Of a stretch of 64,000 bases of DNA, positions 17,094-22,287 are shown piece after piece. The position numbers and the translations under genes are program-made. The notes below the pieces were generated by a model. The model saw only the letters and a list, made by a program, of their open reading frames with translations, ran no database searches and was not told the DNA's origin. Each line of letters starts with the position of its first letter. Within the stretch, counting starts at the first letter, position 1. The stretch is taken from NCBI RefSeq assembly GCF_022921075.1, contig NZ_CP095050.1:2480001-2544000 (forward strand). The letters run 5' to 3'. This DNA comes from Hymenobacter sp. 5317J-9 (GTDB taxonomy: Bacteria; Bacteroidota; Bacteroidia; Cytophagales; Hymenobacteraceae).

Positions 17094-17383
17094 TGGAGTA
17101 CTTCGAAATTTTCGTGAAGTGCTTCACGGCCATCGGCGTCCTCGCCGCCATCTACAACATTTTCTCCTCGCGCACCATCGTGACAGAGCAAGCTCAGAAG
17201 GCCAAGATTGAGCAGGCCCTGAAGCTTGGGGAGGAAAACAAAACTGAAATCAAGCACCTGAAGGAAATGGCGGGTATTCGGGACGATGCCACCGAAAAGC
17301 GCCTCGCCCAGATTGGCGACGACATCGGCTTTGTGAAAGACCTGCTGGTGAAATGGCTGCTCGACCCTAACCGCAAATCTTAA
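17093..17383 (+). CDS. Small membrane protein with coiled coil, possible lysis accessory
   Basis: A 96-residue protein with an N-terminal hydrophobic segment (about 5-25, FVKCFTAIGVLAAIYNIF) and a long charged helix (about 30-75), resembling phage membrane proteins of the haemolysin XhlA or holin-associated kind. ATG 17093 overlaps the previous stop. It is the first of a run of membrane or exported products before the peptidase, so a lysis role is likely from context. Confidence 0.6.
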   Translation: MEYFEIFVKCFTAIGVLAAIYNIFSSRTIVTEQAQKAKIEQALKLGEENKTEIKHLKEMAGIRDDATEKRLAQIGDDIGFVKDLLVKWLLDPNRKS

Positions 17384-17393
17384 TTCTTCATCA

Positions 17394-18221
17394 ATGCCCA
17401 TCCCCAACTACATCCGTCAGGCCACAAAAGGCCTGTTTGCCACCGGTCTCATTTTCGTGGTGCTGCCGCCGGTGCTTCGCATCCTCGACCCCACAGCCGG
17501 CGCCTTCGGCATCGAAATCCTGAACGCGCTGGGGCTGGCGGCGCTGCTCACGAGCGGCGTGCTGCACGGCGGCCTGTTCATGCACGAGAAGTTTCTGCCC
17601 CGATTTCAGGGCTATCAAGCCGAATCGCTGGAGCAGGACGGCAAGCTCTACGAGAACCTCAGCGCCGAACTCCGGGAGCCCCTCTACACAGAAGCCAACA
17701 TATACCCCCACCGGCTGGCGCAGCTTATCGAGCGGCGCAAAGTGGCCGAATTTCAATTCAGAATGCGATGCGTCAGATTAAACTACTCCTTGTTCTCCTT
17801 GGCTTTCTTGCTCTGCCTGGGCGCATTTATGGTTTGGATAGCGATGACGGCCGTGCCGGCCTCCTCCGCGCCCGCATCGTGGCCGAAGCCAACAAACTTG
17901 TTGGCATCCGGGAGCACGGATTCAACCGCGGCCCCGACGTTGAAAAAATCATCAAGGAAGCCGGTGGCCGCATTGGCGACGCCTGGTGCTCGTGGACCGT
18001 TGTCGTCGAGCTGCGCCGCGCCGGCCTTCTCGTCCCACGCTTCGGCCGCGCCAAGGACTGGTTCGACGCCGCCCACACCATCTGGCGTAACGGCGTCCAA
18101 CTCGCCGGCCGGCCTGGGCCTCAGCCCGGCGACCTCCTCGGCTTCACTTGGGGTCGCGCCGCAATATGTCACGTGGAAATGCTCATTGTCTGGGGCACCG
18201 GACCCAGCTGCCGCGCAGTAG
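17394..18221 (+). CDS. Putative holin-like membrane protein with a nested overlapping gene
   Basis: The frame encodes 275 residues. Residues 1-125 look like a real membrane protein, with two hydrophobic segments (about 10-32 and 40-62) and a charged loop. From 17768 the DNA also encodes the exported peptidase in another frame, yet this frame stays open for 454 bp more. It gives a third hydrophobic segment (SLFSLAFLLCLGAFMVWIAM, about 131-150) and then a Ser/Pro/Ala-rich tail that looks like out-of-frame translation. A three-helix holin whose last helix overlaps the peptidase signal sequence is one reading; a frame kept open by high GC is the other. Confidence 0.55.
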   Translation: MPIPNYIRQATKGLFATGLIFVVLPPVLRILDPTAGAFGIEILNALGLAALLTSGVLHGGLFMHEKFLPRFQGYQAESLEQDGKLYENLSAELREPLYTEANIYPHRLAQLIERRKVAEFQFRMRCVRLNYSLFSLAFLLCLGAFMVWIAMTAVPASSAPASWPKPTNLLASGSTDSTAAPTLKKSSRKPVAALATPGARGPLSSSCAAPAFSSHASAAPRTGSTPPTPSGVTASNSPAGLGLSPATSSASLGVAPQYVTWKCSLSGAPDPAAAQ

Positions 18222-18343
18222 GCGGCAACACCGGCGGGGGCGGCGCCCTGCAGCGCGAAGGCGAGGGCGTGTACGTGAACTGGCGACTGAAGCGCATGGT
18301 GGCTGCCGTGGCCAACGTCGTCGATAACCCGAAGTACCAATGA
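17768..18343 (+). CDS. Exported CHAP/NlpC-like cysteine peptidase, probable endolysin
   Basis: A 191-residue protein with a clear signal sequence (about 1-22, MRQIKLLLVLLGFLALPGRI). The mature part begins AEANKLVGIREHGFNRGPDV, typical of CHAP-type peptidoglycan amidases or endopeptidases. Catalytic candidates are the Cys in GDAWCSW, the His in CHVEMLIVW and the Asn in GGNTGG. Export by a signal sequence means it could reach the periplasm without a holin pore. The stop overlaps the next start by four bases (ATGA). It lies within a cluster of membrane and lipoprotein genes, fitting a lysis cassette. Confidence 0.75.
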   Translation: MRQIKLLLVLLGFLALPGRIYGLDSDDGRAGLLRARIVAEANKLVGIREHGFNRGPDVEKIIKEAGGRIGDAWCSWTVVVELRRAGLLVPRFGRAKDWFDAAHTIWRNGVQLAGRPGPQPGDLLGFTWGRAAICHVEMLIVWGTGPSCRAVGGNTGGGGALQREGEGVYVNWRLKRMVAAVANVVDNPKYQ

Positions 18344-18462
18344 AGATTCACCTGACAGGCATTCCCTGCAATTGCCAGAAACGCTGGGGCAGTACCGTGC
18401 TCAGCAGCATCCGTAACCCAGCGAAGGTGACCTGCAAGAATTGCCTTAAAGCCATCAAATGA
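18340..18462 (+). CDS. 40-residue four-cysteine protein
   Basis: A short frame from ATG 18340, overlapping both neighbours by four bases (ATGA at each end), which is strong support for a gene. The protein begins MKIHLTGIPCNCQKRWGS and ends VTCKNCLKAIK. CxC near the start and CxxC near the end could bind one zinc ion as a mini zinc ribbon. It has no signal sequence. The function is unknown. Confidence 0.6.
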   Translation: MKIHLTGIPCNCQKRWGSTVLSSIRNPAKVTCKNCLKAIK

Positions 18463-18830
18463 AGAAGCTATTAGTTGCTTGTTGCCTGTTGTCAATGGTA
18501 GGCTGCTCAAACGAAATGTGGCGTTACCCCATGCAGGTGCCCACCGACAGCACAGCCCTGCTGCTGCCGGCGGCACCGGCTGGCAAGTGGAAGTTCAACG
18601 GCCCGGTCACCATCATCATGCAGCGCGGCAACAACAACGTGGCCAACCCCACCGCCACCGGCAAAGCCAAGGGCGACGCCGTGGCCCTCGGGCCGGCGCA
18701 GGCCTCAGCCGTGAAGCCGAGCGGCACGCCCTGGTGGGTGTACGGGCTGCTGGCCGGCGTTGTCATCGGCCTGGTAGTGGTGCTGCTGCGCCGATTCACT
18801 TGGCTGCGCGTCGTGCTGGGCTTGGCGTAG
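18459..18830 (+). CDS. Lipoprotein with C-terminal membrane segment, candidate unimolecular spanin
   Basis: A 123-residue protein with a lipoprotein signal (MKKLLVACCLLSMVGC, Cys16 as the lipid site), about 75 polar residues, and a C-terminal transmembrane segment (about 91-110, WWVYGLLAGVVIGLVVVLL) followed by a basic end. An outer-membrane lipid anchor plus an inner-membrane segment in one chain is the design of unimolecular spanins such as T1 gp11, which fuse the two membranes in the last step of lysis. The gene closes the lysis cluster and overlaps the four-cysteine gene by four bases. The length is near that of known u-spanins. Confidence 0.6.
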   Translation: MKKLLVACCLLSMVGCSNEMWRYPMQVPTDSTALLLPAAPAGKWKFNGPVTIIMQRGNNNVANPTATGKAKGDAVALGPAQASAVKPSGTPWWVYGLLAGVVIGLVVVLLRRFTWLRVVLGLA

Positions 18831-18954
18831 GCCGTGGAATCAACTTACTCAGGCGCACCCCATATTGGTGGGCCGATGCGGATGAAGTGGGTAGTCGAAA
18901 GGCCCCAGCCTCGTGACCGTGGTAGTAGCTCCCCGTCGCATCAGCACAACTTAA

Positions 18955-18983
18955 CGGCCCGTCTGCCTCGCGCAGGCGGGCCG
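18955..18983 (+). terminator. Probable terminator of the lysis operon
   Basis: CGGCCCGTCTGC (18955-18966), a 5-base loop, GCAGGCGGGCCG (18972-18983); 12 pairs with one wobble, followed by CTTTGCT. The T-tract is weak. The 18831-18954 stretch before it holds no gene I can support. Confidence 0.6.
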
Positions 18984-18989
18984 CTTTGC

Positions 18990-18997
18990 TATCTTTG
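18990..18997 (+). promoter_or_regulatory. Bacteroidota -7 box TATCTTTG before a structured leader
   Basis: A perfect TAnnTTTG box. Transcription would begin at about 19,002-19,004, almost exactly at the first base of the long inverted repeat. I do not see a clear upstream TTG at the usual distance. Confidence 0.6.
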
Positions 18998-19001
18998 CCC
19001 A

Positions 19002-19127
19002 GCAAACACTTCATGATAAAAGCTCCGTTCGCCCTGGCCGTCAAAATACGGCTGGGGAGTAGTGGAGGAGCGTGACCTCTATGCTTAGGGCGAACGGCCC
19101 ATGAAGTGTTTGCAGCGATTTCCCCAG
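19002..19127 (+). ncRNA. Highly structured leader RNA or small RNA
   Basis: GCAAACACTTCATG (19002-19015) pairs perfectly with 19100-19113. Inside, CCGTTCGCCCT (19025-19035) pairs perfectly with 19087-19097. Within that are two hairpins: GCCGT/ACGGC (19037-19041 with 19048-19052) and GGAGG/CCTCT (19064-19068 with 19076-19080, one wobble). TGGGGA (19053-19058) can also pair with TCCCCA (19121-19126) outside the closing stem, which would make a pseudoknot. Two tiny frames lie inside (ATG 19013 to TGA 19075, and ATG 19101 to TGA 19136), and the real gene begins at 19145. It could be a cis-acting leader, a stand-alone RNA, or both. Confidence 0.65.
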
Positions 19128-19144
19128 CTTGCTTGACCGCTGCC

Positions 19145-19426
19145 ATGGCAAAGACAAAGAAGAGTGCCCCGCCCATCGGCTTCGGCCGCAACCCTGCCGC
19201 CGACGACCTCGACGACGATAGCGGCGCCAAAGCCCCAGCGCCGGAGAAAGTGTTGGAGCCCCCACTGGCCGAGCCCATCTTTGTCGACACGTTGGTGATG
19301 TATGAAACCCTCAGCCGGTACAACATTCACCCGCTGGTGCCCCTCGGCACCACCGAGTTTCAGTTGGTGCAGGTTATTGCCGGCCTCGAGAAGCGCATTC
19401 GGGAGCTAGACCACGATTTATACTAG
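19145..19426 (+). CDS. Hypothetical 93-aa prophage protein behind a structured leader
   Basis: A 93-residue protein. The N-terminal 40 residues are Lys-, Pro- and Asp-rich and probably disordered (MAKTKKSAPPIGFGRNPAAD). The C-terminal half looks folded and helical (IFVDTLVMYETLSRYNIHPL then EFQLVQVIAGLEKRIREL). It is the only gene between a host-type promoter and a strong terminator, with a 140-base folded leader, so its expression is probably controlled separately from the virion operons. Dosage-sensitive regulator or lysogeny factor are guesses from that layout; the sequence gives no family. Confidence 0.6.
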   Translation: MAKTKKSAPPIGFGRNPAADDLDDDSGAKAPAPEKVLEPPLAEPIFVDTLVMYETLSRYNIHPLVPLGTTEFQLVQVIAGLEKRIRELDHDLY

Positions 19427-19443
19427 CGCGTTTTATAAGCCCC

Positions 19444-19468
19444 GCCCCACCAAGGTGGGGCTTTTTTT
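19444..19468 (+). terminator. Intrinsic terminator
   Basis: GCCCCACC, AA, GGTGGGGC, then seven T (19462-19468). It closes the single-gene unit that starts at 18,990. Confidence 0.9.
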
Positions 19469-19486
19469 GCACCGTGCCAGTTGGGC

Positions 19487-19505
19487 ATTCCACCGTGGGT
19501 GGAAT
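19487..19505 (+). promoter_or_regulatory. Palindromic operator candidate 1 before the amidoligase gene
   Basis: ATTCCACC-GTG-GGTGGAAT, a perfect 8-bp inverted repeat with a three-base centre and no T-run. It lies about 70 bp before the start codon, which fits a repressor or activator site. Confidence 0.55.
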
Positions 19506-19526
19506 CTGCGCTAAATGACTCAAAAA

Positions 19527-19542
19527 CAAGTTATTTAACTTG
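19527..19542 (+). promoter_or_regulatory. Palindromic operator candidate 2 before the amidoligase gene
   Basis: CAAGTT-ATTT-AACTTG, a perfect 6-bp inverted repeat with a four-base AT centre, in an AT-rich stretch 32 bp before the start codon. It is a different sequence from candidate 1, so two regulators or one promoter plus one operator are possible. Confidence 0.5.
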
Positions 19543-19573
19543 ACTTAGGGCCAAGAGTGATGCGTTGTTTGTC

Positions 19574-19574
19574 A
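19574..19574 (+). promoter_or_regulatory. Start choice for the amidoligase gene
   Basis: ATG 19574 is preferred because it is the first ATG after the palindromes. A second in-frame ATG at 19607 (MTTAQILATA) would remove 11 residues without touching the helix-turn-helix region. Confidence 0.4.
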
Positions 19575-20593
19575 TGCTAAACGACACAAAAACAACGCCT
19601 TACGCCATGACCACCGCCCAAATCCTCGCCACCGCCGGAGCCACCAAAACCTGGAAGATGCAGCAGCTCTTCGCCCTGGGCCACACCCGCCGCGAAGTAG
19701 CCACCCTGCTGGGCGTAGGCTACGGCTTCGCCCAGAACGTTTACGCCGCCTGGATTGCGGCCAGCGCCGAGCGGGCCTTGGTAACGCCCTCCCGCACGGC
19801 TGCCCAGCAGGCCCTGGCCCCCTTCGCACCCGGCCCCTTCAACCGCACCTTCGGCGTAGAAATCGAAGCCTTCGGCGTAACCAGCGCGGCCCTGCTCGCC
19901 GAGTTGCGCGCCCAAGGCCTCGAAGCCCAGGCCGAAGGCTACAACCACACCACCCGCGGCCACTGGAAAATCACCAGCGACGCCAGCATTAGCGGCCCCA
20001 ACGCCTTCGAATTGGTAAGCCCGGTGCTGCAGGGCCTCGAAGGCCTGGCCGACCTGGAGCGGGCCTGCCGCGCCCTGCGCATCTGCGGCGCCCAGGTCAA
20101 CAGCACCTGCGGCCTCCACGTGCACCTGGGCGCCCGCGACCTGAGCATCGAGGCCATGCGTCAACTGGTGCGCAATTACCTCGTACTGGAGCCGACCATC
20201 GACCAGCTCATGCCGGCCGACCGCCGCGGCGACGCCGCCTACTACTGCCGTAGCCTTCAGCGCGGCCGCACCCTAGCTGCCGCCGAGCAAGCCATCCTGA
20301 GCGCCACCACGGCCCAGGAACTAGGCAACGCCGCCAACACCAACCGCTACCACAAGGTGAACATGCAAAGCTTCTTCCGCCAGGGTACCATCGAATTCCG
20401 CCAGCACAGCGGCACCACGAACTTCGAGAAAATCAGCATGTGGGTGCGGTTCCTAGCTAACCTAGTAGACTTTTCGAAGCAGCGCCTCGTAACCCCGGCG
20501 CTACCCGTAAGCGAATTTGCTACCTTTAACCAGCGCGACATTGCTACCTTCTACCAGCGCCGCCGCACGGCGCTGGCCACCCGCACCCGCTAA
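19574..20593 (+). CDS. Amidoligase (COOH-NH2 ligase family) with N-terminal HTH
   Basis: A 339-residue protein. Residues 12-60 look like a helix-turn-helix (MQQLFALGHTRREVATLLGV). From about 88 it is an Amidoligase_2-type protein of the glutamine-synthetase/ATP-grasp-like superfamily: FGVEIEAFG (93-101), WKITSDASI (131-139), FELVSPVLQG (145-154), NSTCGLHVHLG (176-186) and a late RQGTIEFRQHSGT motif. The family forms amide bonds between carboxyl and amino groups and occurs in phages, with roles proposed in cell-wall or protein modification. It uses more GTA, CTA and TAG-adjacent codons than its neighbours, suggesting separate acquisition. It has its own upstream palindromes and a small partner gene 10 bp downstream. 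Confidence 0.85.
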   Translation: MLNDTKTTPYAMTTAQILATAGATKTWKMQQLFALGHTRREVATLLGVGYGFAQNVYAAWIAASAERALVTPSRTAAQQALAPFAPGPFNRTFGVEIEAFGVTSAALLAELRAQGLEAQAEGYNHTTRGHWKITSDASISGPNAFELVSPVLQGLEGLADLERACRALRICGAQVNSTCGLHVHLGARDLSIEAMRQLVRNYLVLEPTIDQLMPADRRGDAAYYCRSLQRGRTLAAAEQAILSATTAQELGNAANTNRYHKVNMQSFFRQGTIEFRQHSGTTNFEKISMWVRFLANLVDFSKQRLVTPALPVSEFATFNQRDIATFYQRRRTALATRTR

Positions 20594-20603
20594 TCTTTTC
20601 CCT

Positions 20604-20852
20604 ATGATTTACGAAGTACTCGGAGGCGGCCGCATTGAGGCCGCCTCACCGGTGGAACTAGTCGAAGCCCTGCGCCAGCTCGACCATGACTGGATTCATT
20701 CGGTCAGCGTGGAAGATTTTATGGCCGACATGGCTGACCGCTGCAAGCTGCAAACTGGCGCCGTGGTCCGCACTGATACCATGGTCAATTTCCTGCACGA
20801 CTTGCAGTCCGGCGGCTTCATTACGCCGGTGCCGATTGAGCAGACCATCTAA
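20604..20852 (+). CDS. Hypothetical 82-aa partner of the amidoligase gene
   Basis: An 82-residue acidic helical protein (MIYEVLGGGRIEAASPVELV) 10 bp after the amidoligase gene and before a terminator, so the two form a pair. There is no membrane segment. It could be a substrate, adaptor or regulator of the ligase, but nothing in the sequence proves this; its C-terminus (VPIEQTI) has no obvious acceptor motif. Confidence 0.6.
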   Translation: MIYEVLGGGRIEAASPVELVEALRQLDHDWIHSVSVEDFMADMADRCKLQTGAVVRTDTMVNFLHDLQSGGFITPVPIEQTI

Positions 20853-20860
20853 AACCGAAG

Positions 20861-20886
20861 CCTCGCCCCGCCGGCGGGGCTTTTTT
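20861..20886 (+). terminator. Intrinsic terminator of the amidoligase unit
   Basis: GCCCCG-CCGG-CGGGGC (20865-20880) followed by six T. Promoter element E starts at 20889. Confidence 0.85.
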
Positions 20887-20888
20887 GT

Positions 20889-20923
20889 GTCCTTTTTCAC
20901 CGTGGCAGGCGCCGGCAACTTCG
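20889..20923 (+). promoter_or_regulatory. Phage promoter-like element, copy E
   Basis: GTCCTTTTTC (20889-20898), 17 bp, CAACTTCG (20916-20923). ATG 20928 follows after four bases. It opens the large tail operon (20,928-29,314). Confidence 0.7.
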
Positions 20924-20927
20924 GGGC

Positions 20928-21755
20928 ATGGAAACCCTGCAAATCGGCGCCATCACCAAACAGGTGCCCTCGACGTGGAATGAAATGACCCGGAAGCAGT
21001 TGCTCCGGGTGCTGGCCGAACTCTACGGCGCCAGCGAAACCAACGGGTACCGGCTTCGGCTTTTGGCCATTCTGACCGGCTTCCGCCTGCCCCTGCTCTC
21101 GGCATTGGCCCCCGACGTGCTGGCCCAACTGCTGCCGCTTGTTGACTTCACTACTTCCGAGGACCACCGGCTCACGGCCCAGCTCGTGCCCACCCTGCGC
21201 CTGCCCGGCCGGCACCGTACCGAGCCAGCGACCACCGTGCACGGCCCGCGCGCTTCGCTGAGCAACGCCACCTTCGGCGAGTTCATCTTCGCCGACACCT
21301 TTTTCATCCAGTACCACCGGGCCAAGGCCCAGCACCGGGCCACCTACCTCGACAAGTTTCTGGCCGTGCTCTACCGGCCGGCCAAACGGCACGTCGACCC
21401 CGAGGCCGCCGATTGGAACGGCGACGTGCGCATCCCCTTCAACGAGTATCACCTGGAGCAGCGCACCCCGCGCCTGGCGCCGGTGCCTGCCCTTGAAAAG
21501 CTGGCCGTGCTCACCTGGTACCGCGGCTGCCGGGCCCAGCTCGGGCTGGAGTTTCCCGAGGTCTTTGCCGCGGCCGAGGAGATACACGGCCCTGCCAAGG
21601 CGCCGGAGTGGGACCGCGTGCTCCGCAAACTCTCCGGTGGCGCTTTTGGCACGGTGGGCGAAACCGCTGGCCAGCCGCTGCGCCTCGTGCTGGCGGAAAT
21701 GCACGACGCAGCCGTGGAGTATAACCGTCTCAAAACGCAAAAACCCTCATTCTGA
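20928..21755 (+). CDS. Hypothetical protein opening the tail operon, 275 aa
   Basis: A 275-residue protein starting METLQIGAITKQVPSTWNEM. It is mixed helical with no membrane segment. The stop overlaps the next start (TGATG at 21753-21757). Being first in the tail operon, well before the tape measure, it could be a tail-assembly chaperone or other virion-assembly factor; I see no slippery site that would join it to the next frame, as in lambda G/GT. I do not recognise the family. Confidence 0.55.
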   Translation: METLQIGAITKQVPSTWNEMTRKQLLRVLAELYGASETNGYRLRLLAILTGFRLPLLSALAPDVLAQLLPLVDFTTSEDHRLTAQLVPTLRLPGRHRTEPATTVHGPRASLSNATFGEFIFADTFFIQYHRAKAQHRATYLDKFLAVLYRPAKRHVDPEAADWNGDVRIPFNEYHLEQRTPRLAPVPALEKLAVLTWYRGCRAQLGLEFPEVFAAAEEIHGPAKAPEWDRVLRKLSGGAFGTVGETAGQPLRLVLAEMHDAAVEYNRLKTQKPSF

Positions 21756-22282
21756 TGCGCAATTCGACTTATAGCGCCCTGTTCCGCACCATTGCCGGGC
21801 GCAACCTCCTCATTCGCCACCGCGAGGACTCACCCCGCTTCGCCCGCATCATCGTCAGCGTCGACCCGCTGCAGCGCCAGGTCGACTTGCTGGAGATGCA
21901 GGAAACGCTGCTCGGCCGCACGCTGAAGGCCGGCGCCGGGGAGCAGGTACTCGTGCTTGAAAGCCTGCAGACCCAGTACCGAGACAACAACGGCGACAAC
22001 TACCAGCGCACGGCGCGCGGGGCCTTCTTTCTGCTCGAACAGAAAACGTCCGGTGGTGACGCCTGGGAAATCCTGGACCGCACCGAGGAAAACGGCGAGC
22101 AAGTGCTGGCCGCCGCGCGCCGCGAGTACGAGAACCAGGTGAAGGTGCGCTGGCCGGTGGGCAGCATCGTCGCCGACGCCGTGGGCCCCATCGGCGACCA
22201 GTGGTACGGCACCCGCTTTGACTTCGAAATCATCTCGCCGGCCAACGCCGGCCTCACTTACAACCCGGCGGCCTTCAGCTAA
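21755..22282 (+). CDS. Probable tail or virion protein, 175 aa
   Basis: A 175-residue protein, beta-rich towards its end (YGTRFDFEIISPANAGLTYN). It overlaps the previous stop and is followed within 5 bp by a large structural gene. I recall similar proteins in Bacteroidota phage tail operons but know no assigned role. There are no membrane segments or catalytic motifs. Confidence 0.55.
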   Translation: MRNSTYSALFRTIAGRNLLIRHREDSPRFARIIVSVDPLQRQVDLLEMQETLLGRTLKAGAGEQVLVLESLQTQYRDNNGDNYQRTARGAFFLLEQKTSGGDAWEILDRTEENGEQVLAAARREYENQVKVRWPVGSIVADAVGPIGDQWYGTRFDFEIISPANAGLTYNPAAFS

Positions 22283-22287
22283 TTGCC

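Noticed and set aside
19002..19113. The long inverted repeat as a MITE or retron RNA
   Set aside because: No target-site duplication flanks it, and there is no reverse transcriptase nearby. The fit to a promoter start and a gene start favours a leader or RNA gene.
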